Shown here in pieces: positions 56,465 through 64,000 of a DNA stretch of 64,000 nucleotides; the first letter of the stretch is position 1, and each line of letters opens with the position of its first letter. Origin of the DNA: Zygnema cylindricum (Eukaryota; Streptophyta; Zygnematophyceae; Zygnematales; Zygnemataceae); the NCBI GenBank assembly GCA_037447655.1, contig JBBHKE010003536.1, forward strand, positions 1 to 64,000, given 5' to 3'. The translations under genes were made by a program, and so were the position numbers. The notes under the pieces are model-generated. The model had not been told where the DNA came from and did no database searches. It saw only the letters and a list, made by a program, of their open reading frames with translations.

Positions 56465-57740
56465 TCGGTGGAGTGAAAGAAGCTCTTGAAGAAGGATGGA
56501 TTATGATTCAGGAGCCTCTATGAATATGTGTAGAGAAAAACCATTGTTTACCAAAATGTGAAAAATCCCTTCTGTAGAGATAGAGTATGGGGATGGGAGG
56601 ATAGTGACCACTAATTCAGTGGGATCAGTAGATCTGAGGGTCCTAGATGATGGAAAGACATTCATAGTCACTTTTTGTGATGTTCTTTTTATTCCAAAGT
56701 TGAACAAAAATCTTATCTCTACGTCGGTCTTAGATGATAAGGGCTTTGAGACTAGTACTAAGAAAGGAGTCTTTGTTGCTAGCTATGAGAATGAAGTGAA
56801 CTTCACAGCTGAAAAGGGTAGCCTAGGAATGATTAGGCTGAATTTGAATAATGGAAAGACGGGAGTTTACTATGCTGGTGTAAGTGATTTGATGATGTGG
56901 CATAAAAGATTGGGACATGTGCATATAGAAAGATTGAAAGAAATGAAGAAAATGGATGTAGTTGAGGGAAAACATTTTGGGTATAATGAGACTTTGGATG
57001 ATTGTAGTGGGTGTGCACAAGGAAAAGCTCACAGATTGCCTTTTCCAAAGGTCGCAACACATATGGGTGAAAAGGTTTTAGACTTGGTTCATACTGACAT
57101 ATGGGGACCGGCCAAAGTGCCATCAGTTGGAGGGAAAAGATTTATGCTTACTATCACGGATGATTGGTCTAGATACTCTAGAGTATATTTTTTGAAAAAC
57201 AAATCTGAGGCTTCGGATTATATTAAAGAGTATAAAGCATGGAGTGAAAAGCTCCATGAGACACCTATAAAAAGAGTGAAGAGTGATAATGGAGGGGAAT
57301 TCACTTCTAATGAGTTTGAGAATTGTTTGAAAGAGGAAAGGGTTCAACACCAAAAGACTGTCCCAAAGAATCCAGAACAAAACAGTGTAGCCGAGAGACT
57401 AAATCGGACTCTAAGTGATAGTGCCCGTAGTATGTTGACGGATAAAAAGATAAGGAAAAGTTTTTGGGCATAAGCTATTAATTGTGCTAACTATCTCAAA
57501 AATATAGTCCTTACCTCAGCTATAAAATGCCAAACACCTTATGAAAAATGGACCGGAAGAAAACCTAATATTTCACACTTAAAGCTGTTTGGAAGTCAAG
57601 GGTTTAGTCTAAACACAGAAAAATCTGATTGGAAGTTAGATGCTAGAGGAAAGCCGGGATATTTACTTGGGTATGATGAAAATGTAAAAGGAGATAGAGT
57701 TTATGATCTCTGAAGAGAAGACATAATTCTAGTAAAACTT
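56465..57740 (+). pseudogene. C2 protease and integrase
   Basis: The protease DSGA motif is disrupted by a one-base deletion near 56500 (reads MIQEPL before the shift). From 56604: GSVDLRVLDDGKTFIVTF, KNLISTSVLDDKGFETST, GAG-pre-integrase MMWHKRLGHVHIERLKEMK, C..C of the zinc region (DDCSGCAQGKAHRLPFPK), and core VHTDIWGPAKVPSVGGKRF, ITDDWSRYSRVYFLKNKSE, IKRVKSDNGGEFTSNEFE and NSVAERLNRTLSDSARSM. The D,D,E set is visible. Stops are TAA at 57471 and TGA at 57712. Confidence 0.9.
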
Positions 57741-59460
57741 TTGGTAGTTATGGATGAGGGAAAGTCCATAGATCCCTTTAAATACACCAAACCGGTGAGA
57801 ATTAGAATTGAATCCAAAAATGAGTTAGGTTTAGATTCTTCTAATCAAACTCCGGTTCAGCCTGACATTGCAAAAGAAGAGGAAAAACTGACCGAGAGTG
57901 ACTCTCTCTTGGAGCCACAACATCCGGTTCAAACCGAGGAAGAAAACGAGGAAAGACTAGGAATGGACGATGAACGTCCGGAGATGGACTCCACAGATAG
58001 GGGAGTAGGTGAAGTTATTCGGAGAAACCCAAGATTACCATCTATCCCAGCGTCGGAGTTTGAAGGAGGAAGGAGAACCAGTAAGAGACTTCGAGAGAGA
58101 CGAGTAAACAACAAGGTAATTAAGCTGTCACATTTGTGCGAACCCCAGACTTACTCGGAAACAGTTAATAGTCCAGAAGGTGATAGATAGGTGACAGCTA
58201 TTAATGATGAGATGGCTTCCACTATGGAAGCAACCACATGGGAGTTGGTGGATTGTCCTCCAGATAGAAAGCCGATAGGATGCAAGTGGGTATTTATGTT
58301 AAAGCTCAACCCAGATAACACTATCGAGCGATACAAGGCCAGATTAGTGGCAAAGGGGTTCATACAGAAGGAGGGGATCGATTATGAGGAGACTTTTGCT
58401 CCGGTTGTTAGATTCCCCTTCGTCCGGATTTTACTTAGTCTCGCGGCAGCAGAAGATATGGAATTGCACCAGATGGACATCAAAACAACTTTCTTACACG
58501 GAGAATTGGAAGAAGAGATCTTCATGCAACAACCGGAAGGATTTGTGGAGAAAGGAGAGGAAAGCAAGGTGTGCAGATTGATAAAGTCCCTTTATGGACT
58601 AAAGCAAGCTCCACGCCAATGAAACAAAAAGCTGGACGAGTTTTTGACGAGTTTGGGATATATTCAAATCAGTTTGGATCATTCTATCTACTTATTTGAG
58701 GACGAGGAAGGTATAATTTTCATTGCCATGTATGTTGGTGATTTGCTTGTTTTGAGTAAATCAATGGAGAAAATTAACAGATTGAAAAAGGATCAAAAAG
58801 GTAGATTTGAAATGAAAGATTTGGGAGAAGCAAAGTACATGTTGGGAATTGAAATAGAGAGAGATAGAGAAAAGAAAACAATTAGACTAACTCAAAAGGA
58901 AGCAATTGGGAATATGCTTGAAAATTTTCAAATGGAAAAAGCAAATAGTTGTACGACTCCAATGGACTTAAAGAAGGGAAATGAGGGGAGCTCAAAAGAG
59001 GGAGTCTTGATCCTAGATAATGAGCTAGGACCTGAGGAAAACAAGTTCATGCAAACTATTCCGTATAGACAGGTTGACGGTAGTTTGATCTACTTAATGA
59101 ACTGTACTCGTCCTGATATAGCTGCAGCTGTGGGAGTATTAAGTAGGAGTCTGAATGATCCTAGGAAGAAATATTGGGAAGCGGCCAAAAGGGTCATGCG
59201 ATACTTGATAGGAATGAGAGATCTATGGTTGCATTTGGGAGGGGATAATACTAACATCACCACTTGGAGTGATGCTAGTTAAGGGGATGCTCCGATGAGG
59301 AGGTGTACTTCTGGGTATGTGTTGTATGTTGGGAATGGGGCTTGCTGTTGGAGCAGTAAGGAACAAAAGGTGATTGCTCAGTCTACCATGGAGGCTGAGT
59401 ATATGGCCTCTTGTTCGGCTGTGAAAGAATTGATGTGGGTAAAAATTTGCTTCAAGAATT
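57741..59460 (+). pseudogene. C2 reverse transcriptase and RNase H
   Basis: A linker of about 130 residues (RRNPRLPSIPASEFEGGRR) leads to TAG at 58188 and the [62 protein letters not shown] and RLIKSLYGLKQAPRQ, then TGA at 58621. The catalytic YVDD reads YVGD (near 58732), so this copy could not polymerise. LGEAKYMLGIEIERDREKK and TRPDIAAAVGVLSRSLNDPR follow. RNase H has WSDAS, TAA at 59281, and STMEAEYMASCSAVKELMW before a frameshift near 59447. Confidence 0.92.
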
Positions 59461-59723
59461 AGGATATATGAAGAGTGGAGTGCAAAAAGTATTTTGTGAC
59501 AATAAAGTTGTGATTGCAATTGCAGCAAACCCAAAACATCACTTTAAACAAAGTATTTGGATATTCGTTTGAGCTTTGTTAGAGAGAAGGTTGAGAATAA
59601 AATAATTAGTTTGGAATATAGACCGGATGGAGAGATGGTAGCAGATATGATGACTAAGCCGGTTCCTTCTCCCAAATTAAAATTTTGTAGGGAGAAGTGT
59701 AGACTGAAAGAAAAGATAGACTA

Positions 59724-59737
59724 GAAAATGAGGGGAG
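59724..59737 (+). promoter_or_regulatory. C2 polypurine tract
   Basis: GAAAATGAGGGGAG directly before the 3' LTR. Confidence 0.75.
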
Positions 59738-60816
59738 TGTTGAAAAATGATATTTTATGTTCTATCTTTTTTGGGTACTACAGTTCTCATGTTTGTCGTA
59801 GTCACTGAGAATTGACAGGTAGCCATGTCTGCCTTAGACATATGAGGAGATAGGCAGAAGATTAGGCTCCTGCAAAATAATGTTGCCACAGACAAAATTT
59901 GATCCTGTATCCTTCGGACAACAGTCGTACGGACTAGGCGCCCGCCTTATCCGACAGGTCTTGATGAATCGTTGCCAGTGTTTTATTCGATATTTATTTA
60001 AAGTAATATCTACGGCATATTCCATTTCACATCCTACGAAACGAGACGCAACATGGAACGTGTGGTACCGCACGAAATGCAGTACCGCACGAAATTAATG
60101 AAACAAACATTTAAATTCGACGGACGAAATTAAATGCCCCGATCGACAGTTCGCAAAGCGAGAACAAATTTCAAGTGGTCAACACGGAATGTTGACCGTC
60201 GAAATTCAACGGTCAACATTTATTCGGCGCGCCGTCAGATCCAACGGTTGAAATCAATCGCCGTAAAAAAAATGGACGACACACATGAGTGCCGGTATGC
60301 CGGAACTACTATATGGGAGCAGTTCGGCGAAATGGGAGGAAATGACACGAGGCATCATCCAATTGGATGCCAGAAGAGAAAAGGGACAGAATGACGTTGA
60401 CCTATTTGCCACGTGGTAGAGCGGGAGTGGTGCCAATATATCCGTACATAAAGTACGGTGGCTTTTGTACTTTATATGTACGATAGTTAGGGTACTCTAT
60501 TTTCATTGGTTTAGAATAACTATTAGGAGTTTTTCAGGACTTAGAAAAATATTGAAAAGTCCTCTCTCTCTTAGAGGCCATCTGTACAAATATGTTGTCT
60601 TTGAACAGATATAACTTAATGTTCAAGTGAGCAAATTCAATGATTCTTTTTGTTGCAGACTCACGAGAGTCCACGCTACATAGCGGTGTAGTTATTCAGA
60701 GTTTTTGCGTCCCAGGGTGGGACTTATTTACTGTCAAAGTCAAAAGTGCATATACTATCCTAGAGGCTTCACATAAGCTGAACATTCTTTGTACCAATGG
60801 AGGTCACAGAATTACA
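59738..60816 (+). repeat. C2 3' LTR
   Basis: 1079 bp, collinear with the 5' LTR with scattered substitutions. The antisense tRNA-like module lies at about 59887-59960; together the two copies imply an ancestral ACAGG-ATTTGAT-CCTGT hairpin. Confidence 0.93.
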
Positions 60817-61908
60817 CATACTGCATACACTATCTCCCAAAGTCCGGTTTAACCTTTCAGCTACCCCATTTTGTTTTGGATTATTCGGTACAGTTTTCTG
60901 ATGCTGAACTCCCTCATCTCTCAAATAATCCTCAAACTGGTTAGAGGTGTACTCTCCCCCATTATCACTCTTTATTCTCTTAATGGTGGTTCCGTGCAAC
61001 TTCTCACTCCAAGCTTTGTATTCTTTAAAGTATTTTGGTGTTTCAGACTTTGTTTTCAGGGAGTAGACTCTGGAATATCTTGACCAATCATCTGTAATTA
61101 TCAACATATACCTCTTTCCTCCAATCGAAGGCACCCTTGCTGGTCCCCAGATATCTGTGTGGACTAGATCTATTACTTTCTCACCTCTATATGTGGAAGT
61201 TTTGGGAAAGGGAAGTCTGTGAGCCTTACCTTGGGCACAGCCACTATAATCATCCATCATCTCATTATCCCCAAAATGAATGCCCTTTACTACACCCAGC
61301 TTCTTCATTTCCCTCAGTCTATCAAAATGCACATGTCCCAAACGCTTATGCAAAATCATCAAGCTCGGAACACCACCATAGTAAGCACTCTTCTTTTCAT
61401 TACTCAGGTTAAGCCTAAACATCCCTTGGCTACCCTTATCCGCTGTGAAGTAGACTTCATCTCCATACTTAGCTGTAAAGACTCCCTTTCTAGTGAAGGT
61501 ATCAAAGTCCTTGTCATCTAATAGAGAAGTAGACACAAGGTTCTTACTCAACTGAGGAATGTAGAGCACATCTGAGAAGGTGAGAATAGAGGTCTTACCC
61601 TCCACTAAGACTTTCAGATCTACAGATCCCACTAGATCTGTGGTAACTACTCTCCCATCCCCATACTCTATTTCCACAGTAGGGATCTTTCTTAGCTTAG
61701 TGAAGAGGTGCCTGTCACGACACATATGCATGGATGCACTTGAGTTGATGATCAATCCCTCCTCTGGAGCTTCCCGAATGGCATCAAGGGCACACTTCTG
61801 TTTCCGAGGGATCTCCTTCTCCTCTAGATTCTCATGAAGAAGAAGCTCCCCATCTTCCTCCTCGGAAGACTCCTCCTCCTCTGTCTCTCTTTTCACTCGT
61901 GTGACCAC
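60817..61908 (-). pseudogene. C1 protease and integrase (upstream half)
   Basis: The protease region reads LIINSSASMHMCRDRHLF, where the family has D-S-G-A, so the catalytic Asp is lost. It continues EIEYGDGRVVTTDLVGSV, FSDVLYIPQLSKNLVSTS, LHKRLGHVHFDRLREMKK, CAQGKAHRLPFPK, VHTDIWGPARVPSIGGKRY, ITDDWSRYSRVYSLKTKSE, KSDNGGEYTSNQFEDYLRD and GVAERLNRTLGDSVCSM, where C2 interrupts it. Open from 61908 to the insertion point. Confidence 0.92.
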
Positions 61909-61974
61909 AAGTGCTTTTTCTTCCCTTTGGAAGAACCCCCTCTATGATTTTCTTGAAGACTCAACTCCAATAGC

Positions 61975-62897
61975 TTGATGCAATCAACTATGAAGTCCCT
62001 CGACTTTTTGCAGAAATGGCAAAGGCCCTTTGGAGTACTCGGTTATTCAGATTGATCCTTTTCCCCTTTGAAGCAGTTGTACGCCTTCTTCGGATCCTTT
62101 CTCCACCGGTCCGTTCCGGGAGCTAGAGCTTGAACGCTCTTTCCTCCTCTTTGGATCTCAATCGTGTTCTCATGCACAAGTATCATTCGGACCACGATGT
62201 TCCACTTCGAAGCACTATCATCCATATATTGCACTCGATACACTATATTTTCATACTCCTCCGGTAACTTTAGGATGAGAGTGTTAACTTTCATCTTCAT
62301 AGTGCCTGTCCATCCGGCAATTTCCATCTCCATGTATAGACAAGAGAGATCGCTGCAATAGTCCAACATCTTTCCTCTTTTGAAAGTGTAACTCGTCAGC
62401 CATTGCTCAGCCAGCTAGACCTCCTGAATGGTGCCTGCTCTATAGATCTCCACTAAGGTCATTCACAACTCCTCCACCTTAAAGATTTGAAGGTGAGAGG
62501 TCGTCAAAGCTTGAGTGAGGTGCCTCAAAATGAAGTGTCTGGCATTCATGTTGGTGTACTCATTCATGTTGGTGTAATCCCACATCTGAATGTCGTTTTC
62601 TTCGGTCTTCACGGCCACCACTCTTAGTGCTGTGGCAATGAGAGTGAGAGGTGTCTCCTTTCCTTTCCCCTTTTCGGACACACTGCTGTCCCCATCATAT
62701 GTCTCCTTCGTTGGAGCAGATCTTGTTGCAAAAAACCTCACTCCTCCAAACCCTGGTGGAATTCCTGGAGATGGACGTTTCACTTGTCCACTAACAATAT
62801 TCCAGTATTGTTTCTCACACAATGCCCCTGTCATCATAGCTTCCCGATAAATGAACCCAGATCCGTTAATTATGGGCACCCTAGAGGGTGGGCCCAT
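61975..62897 (-). pseudogene. C1 gag
   Basis: The ATG at 62897 lies 4 nt after the LTR (MGPPSRVPIINGSGF, YREAMMTGALCEKQYWNIVS). A tandem 18-bp duplication gives NMNEYTNMN near 62560. Stops are at 62463 and in the segment before 62369; the same frame resumes with GKMLDYCSDLSCLYMEME and LILKLPEEYENIVYRVQ. The zinc knuckle region near 62000 reads CHFCKKSRDFIVDC, with Asp in place of the zinc-binding His. A frameshift near 61910-62040 separates gag from pol. Confidence 0.88.
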
Positions 62898-62901
62898 AAC
62901 C

Positions 62902-63897
62902 TGCAGTTGTATGTCCCCCATTTGGACCAAAATTGAGGAAGCCTCTAGGTAATTTTCAACTAACCCACTTTCAACTAGATCAACTGCCACCCAATCAGAC
63001 AAATAGATAATCTAACTGCACCCCTGTGCAGTTTGGACTCCCTGAGTCTTCAGTAAGAAAAATCACTGAAAACGCCCAACCAAAGCGATTAATTATGGAG
63101 TGAAAAAGATGCCAATGTTTATACAAGCTTATTGGGAGAGAGGCGGCTACCTCCTTAATTCACTAAGACCTAAACCCTCTCACAATTCCTATCTATTGAG
63201 GTACGGAGCCAATTTGAAGAGTGTACAGTACAAAAAGGAACTACAGCCGATGTACTTTCTGTACAGTTTGATACCAGAAGGCCATGGAGTGGATGTCTAT
63301 CTCCTTCGGACTTGTCCTCATGTTCTCGGGAAGTCGCTCTTCTCAATGACATTGTGCCACGTGTCGCTAGGTCATGTCACGACCAAAAACCGCCAAGGTT
63401 GCCATTCCGAGATCTCGGCGATGGTGCGGGCCGTCGGATAAAAACCGGATTTTAAACGACAGCCGTTCAAAAACAAATGTCTGGTACATTTGTTTCTTGC
63501 ACACTAAAACTCCGACTAGTTTCCATGTATTCTATATGTAATTACGTTAATCGGATTAGTCACGTATCTATTGTTTAAATAGCTATCGAACCCAATGTAT
63601 CCTAACGGACTATTAGGACAGACTGGTAAGGGTTAACGTCTACGCCTCCCCCTACCGGTCGGAGGTTCGAGTCTTGCCGGACTCAACCTTTTTGGTTGAG
63701 AGTGACTTAGGTCATTCTTAAGCCCTGCTTATGGAGCTAAGGCAGCCATGGCTCCACCGCCCTCTATCTCCTTCAGTGACTACAACAAGTATGGGGGCTA
63801 GAGAGAGAAGGTTGAGGCAGGCTACCTGTGCTTTCTTTTTCATTTTTGTTTAATTAAGACCAAGAAAATACCTCCCCTAAATCTCGTGATTTCATCA
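62902..63897 (-). repeat. C1 5' LTR
   Basis: 996 bp, TG..CA (TGATGAAATCACGAGATTT to ..CAACTGCA). Antisense tRNA-like module at about 63600-63680 with B-box GGTTCGAGTC at 63664-63673. Confidence 0.9.
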
Positions 63898-63902
63898 GGT
63901 AC

Positions 63903-64000
63903 CAGGATCAAATCTTGTCTCAGTGAAGCTCCCTTTTAGAAAACCCATTGAAACTACTGCCTGTCTCTCTCTGGACAACACAGGCGGCCATGGCTAACTC
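63903..64000 (-). repeat. C0-right LTR, continuation after C1
   Basis: CAGGATCAAATCTTGTCTC completes the tRNA-like module interrupted at 51018, followed by ACACAGGCGGCCATGGCTAA, the motif that follows this module in the other copia-type LTRs. It runs off the window. Confidence 0.65.

Larger units (their letters stand above)
54250..60816 (+). mobile_element. C2: complete Ty1/copia element, plus strand
   Basis: LTRs 54250-55364 and 59738-60816, both starting TGTTGAAAAATGATATT and ending ..AATTACA. Perfect target duplication CATAC at 54245-54249 and 60817-60821, within the C1 integrase gene. Gag-pol is complete in domain order but carries about eight stops and at least two frameshifts. Confidence 0.95.
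51024..63897 (-). mobile_element. C1: Ty1/copia element, minus strand, split by C2
   Basis: LTRs 51024-51957 (3') and 62902-63897 (5'). Target duplication GGTAC at 51019-51023 and 63898-63902. Order on the minus strand: gag, zinc knuckle, protease, integrase, [C2], rest of integrase, RT, RNase H. Removing C2 and one CATAC copy (6572 bp) restores one continuous integrase frame. Confidence 0.93.

Overview
The window is nuclear DNA of a plant, most likely a streptophyte (land plant or close algal relative). The evidence is a multi-exon leucine-rich-repeat receptor kinase with GT-AG introns, Ty1/copia and chromodomain Ty3/gypsy retrotransposons, hAT-type and PIF/Harbinger-like DNA transposons, and long pyrimidine and AT microsatellites. 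I cannot name the genus. No bacterial, organellar or CRISPR feature was seen.

Layout. 0-2.5 kb: poly(T), then a small unrecognised gene candidate whose intron carries tandem arrays of donor-like and then acceptor-like units. 2.5-17.3 kb: almost gene-free, a stack of nested hAT-like elements, short TIR elements (family M, TIR TACACCG..AATCGCTATTAGCG), copies of an LTR-like repeat (family R) and local satellites. Two hAT insertions can be proved from 8-bp target duplications plus empty paralogous sites inside the window. 17.3-28.9 kb: about 950 bp of pyrimidine-rich DNA and then the one apparently intact gene, an LRR receptor-like kinase of 14 exons (about 1066 residues). 28.9-33.3 kb: microsatellites, an unrecognised protein remnant and a remnant of a non-LTR retrotransposon. 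33.3-42.7 kb: a solo LTR and a full-length chromovirus (G1, minus strand) with gag, protease, RT, RNase H, integrase, chromodomain and an extra third ORF before the 3' LTR. 42.7-46.3 kb: copia remnant C3 and unassigned DNA. 46.3-48.3 kb: hAT and M-family elements plus a truncated copia-type LTR. 48.3-50.1 kb: gypsy pol fragment G2. 50.1-64 kb: three-layer copia nest: C2 (plus strand, 54250-60816, target duplication CATAC) sits inside the integrase of C1 (minus strand, 51024-63897, target duplication GGTAC), which itself sits inside an older copia-type LTR (C0).

How it works together. The kinase gene is the only host gene with a complete, phase-consistent model. Its product should be a plasma-membrane receptor: signal peptide, about 20 LRRs, proline-rich linker, one membrane span and a Ser/Thr kinase with all key motifs. 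Everything else is a layered record of transposition. All retroelement coding regions carry stops or frameshifts. G1 is unusual in having about ten nonsense codons but one detected frameshift. The most novel candidates are the third ORF of G1, the antisense tRNA-like modules inside the copia LTRs, and the overlap of a putative primer-binding site with the gag start codon in C1 and C2.
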